Source: Sulfolobales archaeon
GTDB lineage: Archaea; Thermoproteota; Thermoprotei_A; Sulfolobales; NBVN01
DNA length: 64,000 nt
Assembly: GCA_026413885.1 (NCBI GenBank)
Contig: JAOAKA010000001.1
Coordinates: forward strand, 178,762 to 242,761
Direction of reading: 5' to 3'
Position numbers and translations under genes: made by a program. The notes under the pieces were generated by a model that saw only the letters and a program-made list of their open reading frames with translations, was not told where the DNA came from and did not search any database. Positions 26,532 to 35,760 of the stretch are shown one piece after another (the stretch's first letter is position 1; each line of letters begins with the position of its first letter).

Positions 26532-27443
26532 ATGTTAGATCTATTCGTTAAAGCTATCGCCTACTCTAGTTGCATTGGAATTGGTGCGGCTTCTATAACA
26601 CTGATATACAATACTACGAGGACCTTCAACTTCGCTCACGCATCTCTTATTGCTTGGGGGATGTATGTGGTTTTTGCGTCTACTTATCTCATCGGCTATA
26701 CTCCGTATCATCACTTTCTACTCGCAGCTCTCTTCGGTGGTCTTATTGGTGGAGCTATTTACGTATCGGTAAATAGAAGACTTCTTAAAGCTAAAGCTAA
26801 AGAAATAACCTTAATGATGTCGACTCTCGGTGTTGACCTAATACTGTTCGGGTTTCTAAATGTTTTCTCAGACTATTTGCTTAGAGTCTATAGATTGCCC
26901 GCGAAGTACTTCATTTTTGAAACTAAGGATATTGTGGTATCTCTCGGTTCACTCTCTATAAGGTTGATAGGCCTCGTAGCTCCAGTAGTCTTGGTTTCGA
27001 TAGTCGCACTACTCCATACTTTTCTAACTAAGACTAAGCTCGGAGTATCTATGAGGGCAGGAATAGAGAACCCGGAACTAGCTAGTCTCAGCGGTATTAA
27101 TCCTGAAGTAACTTACGCTATCGCCTGGCTACTGGGTGGTGCTCTCGCTGGATTAAGCGGGGGGATGCTTACACTAGTTGTTACTGGGTATACTGCTGCT
27201 GGAATGACTATGGTAGTTTCCTTCTTTGCTGGAGCTATAGTTGGGGGTCTCTACTCTATATATGGAGCTCTACTCGGAGGATTTCTAGTTGGACTCGGAG
27301 AGTATCTCGGTGTATCAGCACTTGCTTTACTAGTAGGTGGGTGGATATATGCTTATAGACCGGCTATTCCACTTGTAGTTATGGCAGCGACTTTACTTAT
27401 ACAACCGGGAGGACTATCAGTTCTCTGGGGTGGGAGAAAGTGA
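26532..27443 (+). CDS. livH: Branched-chain amino acid type ABC transporter permease LivH
   Basis: The 303 residues start at ATG 26532; GTG 26520 is in frame but would overlap the divergent gene, and GGTG at 26519-26522 serves as ribosome site. It has about eight membrane helices. Family motifs are NTTRTFNFAHASLIAWGMYV near the N-terminus (FNFAH), the EAA-like GINPEVTYAIAWLLGGALAG and GGLYSIYGALLGGFLVGLGE. It forms half of the membrane channel with LivM. Confidence 0.93.
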   Translation: MLDLFVKAIAYSSCIGIGAASITLIYNTTRTFNFAHASLIAWGMYVVFASTYLIGYTPYHHFLLAALFGGLIGGAIYVSVNRRLLKAKAKEITLMMSTLGVDLILFGFLNVFSDYLLRVYRLPAKYFIFETKDIVVSLGSLSIRLIGLVAPVVLVSIVALLHTFLTKTKLGVSMRAGIENPELASLSGINPEVTYAIAWLLGGALAGLSGGMLTLVVTGYTAAGMTMVVSFFAGAIVGGLYSIYGALLGGFLVGLGEYLGVSALALLVGGWIYAYRPAIPLVVMAATLLIQPGGLSVLWGGRK

Positions 27444-28507
27444 TCGAACTTCCACCAACAATCCTACAGATAATACTTAACTTCTCTATAGGTCTCATAG
27501 TGACTGTTAGTCTCAATATCGAAGTAGGATTCCTAAATCTTCCTCAATTCGGTAGACTCCTAGCTGTACTATCTGGAGCTATAGTAGCTGCCGCAGTTCC
27601 AGGTAGAATTCTAGCTGCCAGTATGGGGTTGCCATGGGATGCTAACTACGCATACCATCTCTACAACTTCGGAATAGTAGCTAAAATCAACAATATGCTA
27701 TCTGAAAATCCCGGGCTCTCAATAGGTATACTAGTCTTTACTCTCGTAATAGTAGCTCTAATAGGAGGCTTAATTGGGTACTTAAGTGCGTATCCAGCTC
27801 TAAGATTAAAGGAGGCTTATCTCGGAATAACACTTCTAGCTTTTGGTGAGCTCTTAATGAATGTAGCCTGGAACTACGACCCCCTCGTTGGTGGTACTAT
27901 GGGTGTCTGGGTTGTAGACCCATTTAGATTTGTTGGAGCCGGTGGTGCGAGATTCACGTTTGCTGCTTTATTCATATTCTTCATAGCTATAGCTATATAT
28001 ATCTACGCCGAGCTTCTTGCGAGGTCACCATTCGGTAGAACTTTAAAAGCCGTTAGAGATGCTGAAGTAGCTGCTAGCGTCTACGGTAAAGATATAGTTA
28101 AGATAAGAACTCAAACCCTAATAGTAGGTGGCTCGATAGCTGCTATAGCTGGTGCTCTCTGGGCGTTCTTTACTGGAAGTATGAAGGCTGCAACATATAC
28201 TAGACTAACGTGGACCTTCTGGCCGTGGGCTTTCATGATGTTAGGAGGCATTGGGAATAACCTCGGAGTACTATTTGGTGTATTTCTATATACAGTATCG
28301 AGAACAGCAATAATACTCTACAAAGGAACTCTAAGTGCGGTGATACCGATAGATCCGGAGTGGTTAGAGTACATAATGATTGGATTAGTGTTAGTAGCTG
28401 TAGTACTGTTTAGACCTCAGGGAATAATCCCCGAGAGACCTACTCTAACTCTACCAGAACACAAAATCGAGATGATCTCGAAGAAGTTTAATAGAGAAGA
28501 GAAGTAG
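27440..28507 (+). CDS. livM: Branched-chain amino acid type ABC transporter permease LivM
   Basis: This 355-residue multi-helix permease has YLSAYPALRLKEAYLGITLL, the cytosolic loop RSPFGRTLKAVRDAEVAA and GGIGNNLGVLFGVFLY as LivM marks. The GTG start overlaps the livH stop by 4 bases. With livH, livG, livF and the binding protein, the cluster holds every component of one importer. Confidence 0.93.
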   Translation: MIELPPTILQIILNFSIGLIVTVSLNIEVGFLNLPQFGRLLAVLSGAIVAAAVPGRILAASMGLPWDANYAYHLYNFGIVAKINNMLSENPGLSIGILVFTLVIVALIGGLIGYLSAYPALRLKEAYLGITLLAFGELLMNVAWNYDPLVGGTMGVWVVDPFRFVGAGGARFTFAALFIFFIAIAIYIYAELLARSPFGRTLKAVRDAEVAASVYGKDIVKIRTQTLIVGGSIAAIAGALWAFFTGSMKAATYTRLTWTFWPWAFMMLGGIGNNLGVLFGVFLYTVSRTAIILYKGTLSAVIPIDPEWLEYIMIGLVLVAVVLFRPQGIIPERPTLTLPEHKIEMISKKFNREEK

Positions 28508-28954
28508 CTTCCTATAGAGATATCTAGACCTACGCAGTTAAGCGCTATCAATCAGCAGTTTCTATATATGAAGAACTTAGAACCGACTATTCACCATACA
28601 TTACTTTTTCCTCTAGTTTCTTATAACTGCTTAGATGAAGTTTGAAGGATCCTAGAGAGCTTAGGAAGCCAGCGCTGAAGACTTCGCGACTTATGGTAGT
28701 TAGCGAACTCTCCGAGAGTTTTATATTCATTTTCAATACTATCGTTCAGATTCTTCTGCAATTCCATCGTCTGAGGGGTTATAAACCCTATCTTAAGAGT
28801 GCTCCGATAACATTACTAGTTATGTTAGAGCATCACGTCTTTACTTCTCCACTTACCGGGAAGAGCTAGCTAAAATCGTGTAGCCTATACTCAGTTATTT
28901 GTGGATATCTGTAATTATTAGTTTTACAAAGTATGCCAACTTAAGGTGGTGTGG
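28508..28954. other. Intergenic stretch between livM and aIF5B
   Basis: The only open frame (28642-28869) has no recognisable features and no promoter or ribosome site, and I treat it as chance. The AGGTGGT site at 28944-28950 belongs to aIF5B. No guide RNA or palindrome stands out, though GGGTTATAAACCC (28776-28788) is a small symmetric element. Confidence 0.45.
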
Positions 28955-30781
28955 ATGACTGAAAAAACTAGAGTAAGGTCGCCGATAGTAACGGTACTAG
29001 GTCATGTAGACCACGGAAAGACTACTCTACTAGATAAGATTAGGGGGACAGCTATCATAAAGAAAGAGCCTGGTGAAATGACTCAACATGTTGGTGCTTC
29101 TTTCGTACCTCTCTCAGTTATAGAAGATATTGTGAAACCTCTCAGGAAGGTATTTCCAATAAAGCTGACCATCCCCGGCTTGCTCTTCATAGATACTCCA
29201 GGCCACGAAATATTCGCAAATCTAAGAAAGAGAGGGGGCGCTGTAGCAGATTTTGCTATTGTGGTAGTTGATGTAGTTGAGGGAGTAATGCCTCAAACTG
29301 TTGAGAGCATCGAGATCCTCATGAATAGAAAGGTTCCCTTCCTCATAGCTGCCAATAAGATTGATAGAATATCTGGGTGGAGAAGCTATGATACCATGTC
29401 CTTTCTAGAATCAGCTCGTAATCAGAGTTCGAAAACTGTAGAAGAACTCGATAGACTTATCTACAGACTGATAGGACAGCTACTAACACTAAATATACCG
29501 TCGGAGAGATTTGACCGCATAAAGGACTTTACTAAGTCTATAGCTGTAGTACCAATATCTGCTAAAACTGGTGAGGGAATAGCCGAACTTTTAGCTGTTC
29601 TAGCGGGATTAGTGCAGAGATACCTAGTTAGAAAGATAATGTTTGCTGAAGGACCAGCTAGAGGGGTAGTGCTTGAAGTAAAAGAGGTCTCTGGGGTAGG
29701 TACTTGTGCAGATGTGATAGTATACGATGGGGTGCTTAGTAAGGGAGATATTATTGTTGTCGGAGGAATAGTGGACCCTATAATAACTCACGTTAGAGTT
29801 ATTCTCGTCCCTAAACCTCTCGAAGAAATTAGAGTAACTGGAGCAGAACTCGTAGCTGTTGATGAAGTAGCTGCGGCAGCTGGTGTAAGGATAGCCGCTC
29901 CAAATCTTGAAAATGCTATAGCGGGAGCACCCGTCTACGCAGCTAAATCTGAAGAAGATGTAGAACAACTAGTAATGAAAGTAAGAGAGGAAGTAGCTAC
30001 GGTAAGATTCTCGAGAAACATTAACGGAGTGATTGTTAAAGCCGATACTCTCGGAACTCTAGAGGCTCTGACATCTGCTTTAGAGCGGAGAGGTATACCT
30101 ATTAGACTAGCTGATATCGGTCCTCTAACTAAGAGGGAGGTCCTAGAAGCAGCGTTAGTTAGTAAAGAGAATAGATATCTAGGTGTCGCCATACTCTTCA
30201 ATGTAGGAGTCTTAGCGGATGCGGAAGAAGTAGCTAGAGAAAAAGACGTAAAGATTTTTATGGATAAAATAATGTATAAACTTATTGAAGCTTATGAAGA
30301 CTGGGTTAGAGAAGAAAAGACTAGGGAATTAGAGAGAGAGTTCTCCAAGCTAGCAACTCCAGCTAAAGTTAGAGTGCTTCCAGGATACGTCTTTAGAAGA
30401 AGTGACCCAGCAATAGTTGGTATTGAAGTGATCTCTGGTTTGTTGAGGCCTGGAAGCAGACTCATGAGGAAAGACGGTAGAGTAGTCGGTGAAGTAATGC
30501 AGATTCAGAGTATGGGTAAACCTGTTCGTGAAGCTAGAAGAGGAGACAGAGTAGCGATCTCAATTCGTGGAAACATCATAGTTGGTAGACACTTCGATGA
30601 AGGAGATATACTGTATACTGAGCCTAGCGAGAGTGAGCTACTGATGCTTATCGAGAAGTTCCCCGGCGAGCTATCTGAAGACTTAGTTGAAGCTACTAGA
30701 GAAGTTGCTGAAGTGCTTCTCAAGAAGGGTAAGCTATCAGTTCATAAAGTACTTAACTACCTGCGAGGGGTCAGCAAGTGA
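28955..30781 (+). CDS. infB: Translation initiation factor aIF5B
   Basis: This 608-residue archaeal/eukaryotic-type IF2 promotes subunit joining. G1 is GHVDHGKTT, switch II DTPGHE, G4 NKID and G5 SAKTGEG. Domain II (GPARGVVLEVKEV), domain III (GVIVKADTLGTLEAL) and domain IV with the C-terminal helix pair follow. Two in-frame GTGs precede ATG 28955. I choose the ATG because AGGTGGT lies four bases upstream and would otherwise sit inside the coding frame. The last codon overlaps the next gene (GTGA). Confidence 0.96.
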   Translation: MTEKTRVRSPIVTVLGHVDHGKTTLLDKIRGTAIIKKEPGEMTQHVGASFVPLSVIEDIVKPLRKVFPIKLTIPGLLFIDTPGHEIFANLRKRGGAVADFAIVVVDVVEGVMPQTVESIEILMNRKVPFLIAANKIDRISGWRSYDTMSFLESARNQSSKTVEELDRLIYRLIGQLLTLNIPSERFDRIKDFTKSIAVVPISAKTGEGIAELLAVLAGLVQRYLVRKIMFAEGPARGVVLEVKEVSGVGTCADVIVYDGVLSKGDIIVVGGIVDPIITHVRVILVPKPLEEIRVTGAELVAVDEVAAAAGVRIAAPNLENAIAGAPVYAAKSEEDVEQLVMKVREEVATVRFSRNINGVIVKADTLGTLEALTSALERRGIPIRLADIGPLTKREVLEAALVSKENRYLGVAILFNVGVLADAEEVAREKDVKIFMDKIMYKLIEAYEDWVREEKTRELEREFSKLATPAKVRVLPGYVFRRSDPAIVGIEVISGLLRPGSRLMRKDGRVVGEVMQIQSMGKPVREARRGDRVAISIRGNIIVGRHFDEGDILYTEPSESELLMLIEKFPGELSEDLVEATREVAEVLLKKGKLSVHKVLNYLRGVSK

Positions 30782-31530
30782 AGATCGTGCTACTCGGCTT
30801 CGGTGGATGGATTTCAAATCCTCTCTACGGTCAGACATCACTTCTCGTGCTCAACGACAATTCGGGAGAGTATATTCTCTTAGATGCTGGAGAAGGAGTT
30901 TTGAGAAACATGTTCGAGTGCGGCTTCAGTGAGATAAGGAAGTTAAAGGCAGTTGTAATTACACATAGTCACGGCGACCACGTCTTAGGTATACCCACAC
31001 TAGTGCAGTTTGCGAAAACTGTGAAGTCTAAAATTGTGATCGTAGGACTTAGAGAAACTATTGACGCTGTAGTTCAGATATTGAAAGCAGTATCGGTTTC
31101 TAACTACGAGTGCTGTATTGAGCCTGTAGCAGTAAGTCCGGGAGATGTCCTAGAGGTAGGTGGATTTAGAGTTAGATTTGCTGAAGTAGAGCACACTATT
31201 CCGGGTCTAGCTGTCAGAGTCGAAGATAGTGGTTCAGGAAGATGTCTAGTATATACTGGAGATACATCTTATAGCGAGCAAATAGTGAGACTTTCTAGAG
31301 ACTGCAGTGTACTACTTCATGAAGCCTCCTTTCTAGAGTCGGAGAGCACGCTAGCTAAGTCTCTAGGTCATTCAACACTCTCAGACTGCTTGCGTACGGC
31401 GGTTGAAGCTAGAAATAGGTTCGTAATACCTCTTCATTTCGGGTTAGCGGAAGTAAAAATAGACATCGATAGTCTCCCACAAGACATAACTATTCTCTAT
31501 CCATCAAAATGTCTCTCAATAGACATCTAG
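30778..31530 (+). CDS. Metallo-beta-lactamase fold hydrolase, RNase Z-like
   Basis: The 250 residues carry all the zinc ligands: HSHGDH (63-68), the histidine of AEVEHTIPG, VYTGDTSY, and a late GHST/PLHFG pair. The fold and order match RNase Z/ElaC-type enzymes, which trim tRNA 3' ends, though the protein is somewhat short and the flexible arm is reduced. GTG 30778 overlaps the aIF5B stop by 4 bases, suggesting co-translation with a translation gene. Another RNA or phosphodiester target is possible. Confidence 0.8.
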   Translation: MKIVLLGFGGWISNPLYGQTSLLVLNDNSGEYILLDAGEGVLRNMFECGFSEIRKLKAVVITHSHGDHVLGIPTLVQFAKTVKSKIVIVGLRETIDAVVQILKAVSVSNYECCIEPVAVSPGDVLEVGGFRVRFAEVEHTIPGLAVRVEDSGSGRCLVYTGDTSYSEQIVRLSRDCSVLLHEASFLESESTLAKSLGHSTLSDCLRTAVEARNRFVIPLHFGLAEVKIDIDSLPQDITILYPSKCLSIDI

Positions 31531-31607
31531 AATTCTACGCCTGAAAACACTAACTATGTCTAGACCGGTGAACTAACTAATAGACTATGCGCCTTGAATG
31601 TCTTCCC

Positions 31608-32204
31608 TTACATGCTTTCTATCTTAAGTAAAGTGGAAACATATACGCTTCTCTGAATTATTGTTATACCTAATATAGCGAGTAGTATTAAAAGTAGATA
31701 GTTTGCGTAGTCGACACCTATTAGATAGTGGACTAAGTAGACTGCTATTATAGCTATACCTCTAAACTCTCTAGTCATAATACCTACTTCCGCGAGTCCT
31801 CTAACACCAAGAGACTCAGCTCTCGCTCTTATGTAGCTGATTGTCATCGAGAATGCTGCTACTAAGTAAATCAGTAGGTAGTCACATCCTAGGAAGTATA
31901 GAGCTAAGACTATGGCTGCATCACTAAATCTGTCAGCTATAGAGTCAATAAACGCACCACGCTTTGACGCAATTCCACGCAGTCTTGCTACCGACCCATC
32001 GAAAGCATCCATCAACATAGCTACTGAAGCTATTACACCAGCACTCATAGAGTTCTTCGTTATGTAAGCTACAACTGGTGTCAACAAAGAAAAGAGTAAT
32101 CCAAGTGCGGTAATAGCACTTGGACTCAGAAATGAAATATACTTAGCTATAGACTCTGGAATACTCCTAAGCTTCTTCCTAACTGTATTCAAATCCCTTA
32201 CCAC
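31608..32204 (-). CDS. CDP-alcohol phosphatidyltransferase (archaetidylinositol phosphate synthase-like)
   Basis: This 198-residue membrane enzyme has the complete catalytic signature D66-x2-D69-G70-x2-A73-R74-x8-G83-x3-D87-x3-D91 (MDAFDGSVARL, GAFIDSIADR). About six membrane helices surround it. In archaea this family swaps CMP of CDP-archaeol for inositol phosphate, serine or glycerol phosphate. Length and context best suit the inositol phosphate version, but the headgroup is not proven by sequence. It starts at GTG 32204 after GGAG. Confidence 0.87.
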   Translation of the reverse strand: MVRDLNTVRKKLRSIPESIAKYISFLSPSAITALGLLFSLLTPVVAYITKNSMSAGVIASVAMLMDAFDGSVARLRGIASKRGAFIDSIADRFSDAAIVLALYFLGCDYLLIYLVAAFSMTISYIRARAESLGVRGLAEVGIMTREFRGIAIIAVYLVHYLIGVDYANYLLLILLAILGITIIQRSVYVSTLLKIESM

Positions 32205-32281
32205 ACTCCAAGATTTAGTTTTGCTCTAAATATCTATGTAGCAAGTTAAGCTGAGCAATTAATTCAGAAGCAAGAGCGAGT

Positions 32282-32338
32282 TCAGTTAAGTTAAGCTACA
32301 TCACCATGTGTAGTATCAGATCCCGGATTCTTCAACAT
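32282..32338 (-). ncRNA. Candidate C/D box guide sRNA
   Basis: On the minus strand the order is box C ATGTTGA (32338-32332, one mismatch to RTGATGA), 12 bases, D' CTGA (32319-32316), 11 bases, C' GTGATGT (32304-32298), 12 bases, D CTGA (32285-32282). Both guide lengths equal the archaeal 12-base norm. A strong TATATAAG element lies upstream at 32376-32383. D' guide: AGAATCCGGGAT. D guide: AGCTTAACTTAA. The AT-rich second guide may be non-functional. Targets were not identified. Confidence 0.6.
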
Positions 32339-32375
32339 CCGCTAGTCTATTACCATAACTCTAAGACTTAGCCCC

Positions 32376-32383
32376 CTTATATA
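32376..32383 (-). promoter_or_regulatory. TATA box upstream of the sRNA candidate
   Basis: TATATAAG on the minus strand predicts initiation near 32354. That is 16 bases before the sRNA box C and about 150 bases before the lipid-synthase start, so it fits the sRNA better, or a joint transcript. Confidence 0.5.
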
Positions 32384-32493
32384 GCCTATGGAAGTAGAGT
32401 GTACGATTTAAATAACTTCGCTACTGTAGCCAGTTTATGCTATACTTAATACTTTAGTAGCTTGGAATTCTCGGATAGCAGATATTGAGGAGT

Positions 32494-34497
32494 ATGAGAA
32501 TACAGTTGTGGTGGTGTAGGAACTGCAACATACCTATTAGAGAGCCTAAGTGCTCGAAATGTGGAGATAATGGAGAAGTTGTTTCTCAGACAGACCCGGG
32601 TGATATTAGACCAGCATTTCGAGGAGATTTAGAGTTCATAAGTAAAGCTCTTTACAATGAATTTAATGATTTAAGTATCGAGAAAATACTGAAAATTGAA
32701 GAAGGTCGTGTGTATCTAAATAGGATACCGTTTATTGACGATATGAAGGAAGTTGTAGTTGGGGGTGTTGTCGTCGGCAGATTATTCTTTGATATTAAGA
32801 ATATGGATTGGAGGTGGAGACTCTCCGAGAGTTCTGCTCAACTACTAGTAGACCATGGAAAAATAGAGTACGTAGTCAGAGATCGAGTAAAACCCCTAGA
32901 GATAGTTAAGCAAGGAGGGCCGGAGGGCTCTCAAATACCTGTCGTAAATTCAAGTGGGAAACTCTCTGCTCTAGCTATAAGCCGCAGCAACTCCTACAGA
33001 ATTCAGAAGATCTTCAAGAAAGACCCCAAGCTTCCGTTGGAGAATCCGAAAGCAACTCTAAGTGATGTAGTTAAAGGTAATGAGTACAGATTGAGAAGAC
33101 TAACTTCACTTGCAGCATCTAAAACATACTCGATTAGCAGAAAAATCGGAAAGCCTTTAGTCGTTTCTTACTCGGGCGGTAAGGATTCTCTGGTAGCACT
33201 TAGTGTAGTCTTAAAGACGGGATTAGAACCCCGGGTTTTATTTAACGATACAGGACTGGAGCTATCTGAGACTACTAGAAATATTAAAGACGTGTCTAAA
33301 TTCTTCAATCTAGAACTAGATTACGTTTATTCTGGAGATTTCTTCTGGAGAGCTTTAGAGCTATTTGGACCTCCAGCTAGAGACTACAGATGGTGCTGTA
33401 AAGTAGTTAAGCTAGCTCCTATTGCTAGATACTACAGGAAGAACTACCCAAATGGAGCTCTCGTAGTTGTAGGTCAGAGAGCGTATGAGTCTCTACAAAG
33501 GTTTAAGTCAGGCTACCTCTGGAGAAATAAGTGGCTTCCACAAGTACTAAACATGTCTCCAATACAGGAGTGGGATCAGTTATCTGAGTGGCTATACATC
33601 TTAAAGCACAAACTACCCTATAATTCACTATATACTGAGGGATTTGATAGACTCGGCTGCTACCTCTGCCCAGCTGCTAATATAGCTGAATACTGCCTAG
33701 TGGAGAAACTCCACCCAGACCTATGGAGTACGTGGACTCGCGAAATCTTAAGGTGGCAGAAACTAACAGCTCAACCAGTTGAGTGGTCTAAGTACCACTT
33801 GTGGAGATGGTTAAAGAAGGACTCTCCAGGAAGGCAGAGAATCTGTAGATACCTTAGAATAGCCGATATATCTGAGGGAACACCGACCGATACATCAACT
33901 CCAACCAGAGGAAGTAGACTCGGTATAACTATGAGAGTATCTGCTGACACAATTACACTCGAGTCTGCTCTATATAGTCTAGTAGAACCAGTTATTCAGC
34001 AGAGAACTATTCTAGGTCTAAATACTAGCACTGCTAAAGCGGATGGAAGCATCACACTCACTAAAACTGGAAAGAGGTCTAATACTGAAGTACTACTCTA
34101 CGAAAGAAGAGCTATAGTTGTCGGTGAGGACTCCATCTATATAGCTTACGACATAGTCAAATTAACCTCTAGATGGTATGTGTGTGTTAGATGTGGAAAT
34201 TGCTTGTTTTGGTGTCCGAGTAAGGCTATATCAATAAGTAGAGATAGACTTAAAGTAGATCTAAGTAGATGTCGCTCGTGTAGAGTATGTCTCGAAGTGT
34301 GCCCTATATCGTCGATATATGTCGATAAAATCGAACGCTATAAGCTAGGCTATCCATTCAAATTAAGAAAGAGGGTTGATGTAGAGTTAGTGTTAGAGCT
34401 TTATAGAGAGATTGGTTTGAAAAATAGCACAACTACTTCGAATAATGAAATTCTCAATAATCTAGAGGGTCTTAACTTCTTTCTTGAACTCGAGTAA
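32494..34497 (+). CDS. PAPS reductase-like ATP pyrophosphatase with zinc ribbon and two 4Fe-4S motifs
   Basis: A 667-residue composite. It opens with a zinc ribbon (C8, C11, C20, C23) and a region of about 150 residues that may bind RNA (PUA-like by position). The PAPS reductase/ATP-pyrophosphatase domain follows with SYSGGKDSLVAL (225-236), RWCCK and a conserved GCYLCPA. The last 110 residues form a bacterial-type ferredoxin with two Cys clusters (CVRCGNCLFWCP, CRSCRVCLEVCP). Homologues occur in many archaea, including methanogens, with no proven role. The architecture suggests sulfur transfer or reduction on RNA or a cofactor. ATG 32494 is preferred over TTG 32485. Confidence 0.85.
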   Translation: MRIQLWWCRNCNIPIREPKCSKCGDNGEVVSQTDPGDIRPAFRGDLEFISKALYNEFNDLSIEKILKIEEGRVYLNRIPFIDDMKEVVVGGVVVGRLFFDIKNMDWRWRLSESSAQLLVDHGKIEYVVRDRVKPLEIVKQGGPEGSQIPVVNSSGKLSALAISRSNSYRIQKIFKKDPKLPLENPKATLSDVVKGNEYRLRRLTSLAASKTYSISRKIGKPLVVSYSGGKDSLVALSVVLKTGLEPRVLFNDTGLELSETTRNIKDVSKFFNLELDYVYSGDFFWRALELFGPPARDYRWCCKVVKLAPIARYYRKNYPNGALVVVGQRAYESLQRFKSGYLWRNKWLPQVLNMSPIQEWDQLSEWLYILKHKLPYNSLYTEGFDRLGCYLCPAANIAEYCLVEKLHPDLWSTWTREILRWQKLTAQPVEWSKYHLWRWLKKDSPGRQRICRYLRIADISEGTPTDTSTPTRGSRLGITMRVSADTITLESALYSLVEPVIQQRTILGLNTSTAKADGSITLTKTGKRSNTEVLLYERRAIVVGEDSIYIAYDIVKLTSRWYVCVRCGNCLFWCPSKAISISRDRLKVDLSRCRSCRVCLEVCPISSIYVDKIERYKLGYPFKLRKRVDVELVLELYREIGLKNSTTTSNNEILNNLEGLNFFLELE

Positions 34498-34839
34498 CTC
34501 TTCTCTAGAGAGAGTAGCAAGTTCTTCTATAGCTTCAGCACTCGCTTCATCTATATTCTTCATAACAACGAAAAACCTTCTATCTACAACAGAGTCTTCT
34601 CTCCACTCGATATCGTAACTGATAACGTATATATCGATATCTTTCTGCTTCACTAGCTCTGGTTTTATATTGGATAACTTTTCTCTAGTCACTACGAGAT
34701 CGGATTTTGCTGGATCCCATATTGCTAGCACTTCAAAAAGTATACTTCTCACGGTTTCTTCAACTGGAGCTTCAACTACTCTTTTCATTTTGAGTTCACC
34801 GAACTCTATATGAGCTACTACTGTACTCAATACTAGCAC
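34462..34839 (-). CDS. Conserved-looking hypothetical protein, 125 aa
   Basis: I do not recognise this protein. It is an alpha/beta sequence with an acidic C-terminal helix (EASAEAIEELATLSREEL) and a central IDIYVISYDIEW strand. It overlaps the upstream CinA-like gene by 7 bases on the same strand, so it is almost certainly co-transcribed. It overlaps the convergent PAPS-reductase-like gene by 36 bases. The codon and amino-acid pattern is like its neighbours, which supports a real gene. Confidence 0.7.
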   Translation of the reverse strand: MLVLSTVVAHIEFGELKMKRVVEAPVEETVRSILFEVLAIWDPAKSDLVVTREKLSNIKPELVKQKDIDIYVISYDIEWREDSVVDRRFFVVMKNIDEASAEAIEELATLSREELLEFKKEVKTL

Positions 34840-35636
34840 CCGTAGTGTCTAATAGATCCACCTAATCTAACTACTTCTTCAGCTATTTTATCGCATACTT
34901 CTTTTGCCAGAGACTTCGCTAACTCTATAGATGTCGATGTAACGGAAACATATACTTCTACTATGGGATTTGAGAGTTCGTAGCCTCGAGGATGAGACTT
35001 TATGTAGGTAGAACCACTAGGTTCATAAAACTTCCTGAGAATTGGTGCTAGTACTGCTTCAGGAACTCCAACGACTGTAAAGGAACCTTCAGCAGTATAT
35101 AACACACCAAATTCTTTAATTACGTTCTCTACGTGTTTTACCCACATCTCCTCCATCTCTCTGGGGACTCCTGGAAGACATACTATAACTGTTTTCCCGT
35201 ACCTTATGACAGCTCCTGGAGCTGTTCCAACCGGGTTTGAAATGGCTACCGCACCCTCAGGCATGTAAGCCATTTTCAATCTCTCTTTAGTTAACTCATA
35301 TCCTCTAGAGACGAACTTCTCTTTTAACATCTCGAAAGCTTCTCTATTAATAGTTAGTGGTTTCTCTAAAGCTTCCGCAATAGATTCCAGCGTTATGTCA
35401 TCGTATGTGGGTCCCAAACCACCGGTCATAACTATGAGATCTGGTTCGTGATCACGTAATACATATCTCAACAAGTTAGCTATCAGCTTTCTATCGTCTA
35501 CTAGTGTGATTACTCCACTAACTGCTATACCTAGCTGTGACAATCTTCTACCTAGGAAGGCGGCATTAGTATTAACCACAAGTCCTCGCACAACCTCAGT
35601 TCCAAGAGTAAAAATCCACGCTTTTTTCTCACCCAC
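34833..35636 (-). CDS. CinA-like molybdopterin-binding/NMN deamidase-related protein
   Basis: This 267-residue protein matches COG1058, the MoaB/Mog-fold domain of CinA without the C-terminal deamidase domain. Blocks are TLGTEVVRGLVVNTNAAFL, VMTGGLGPTYDDIT and VCLPGVPREMEEMW. In bacteria the domain carries ADP-ribose pyrophosphatase activity linked to pyridine nucleotide recycling; in archaea the substrate is not established. It starts at GTG 35636 and is coupled to a small orphan gene. Confidence 0.85.
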   Translation of the reverse strand: MGEKKAWIFTLGTEVVRGLVVNTNAAFLGRRLSQLGIAVSGVITLVDDRKLIANLLRYVLRDHEPDLIVMTGGLGPTYDDITLESIAEALEKPLTINREAFEMLKEKFVSRGYELTKERLKMAYMPEGAVAISNPVGTAPGAVIRYGKTVIVCLPGVPREMEEMWVKHVENVIKEFGVLYTAEGSFTVVGVPEAVLAPILRKFYEPSGSTYIKSHPRGYELSNPIVEVYVSVTSTSIELAKSLAKEVCDKIAEEVVRLGGSIRHYGC

Positions 35637-35728
35637 AAGAGCTCACCAGAAACCACGTATTTCAGATATATTTAGTGATTCTATACTCACAGCTTGCTGC
35701 TTATTGAATTAGTCCTTGAAAACTTTTG

Positions 35729-35738
35729 TTTTAAGCTT
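35729..35738 (+). promoter_or_regulatory. TATA box of the TldD-like gene (leaderless)
   Basis: TTTTAAGCTT is centred about 27 bases before ATG 35761. This predicts a leaderless mRNA and picks the ATG over the in-frame TTG at 35755. Confidence 0.45.
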
Positions 35739-35760
35739 CACAGAAAACTAAGACTTGGTC

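Noticed and set aside
28642-28869. 75-codon open frame between livM and aIF5B
   Set aside because: It has no ribosome site, promoter or recognisable sequence pattern, and the region is otherwise non-coding in character.
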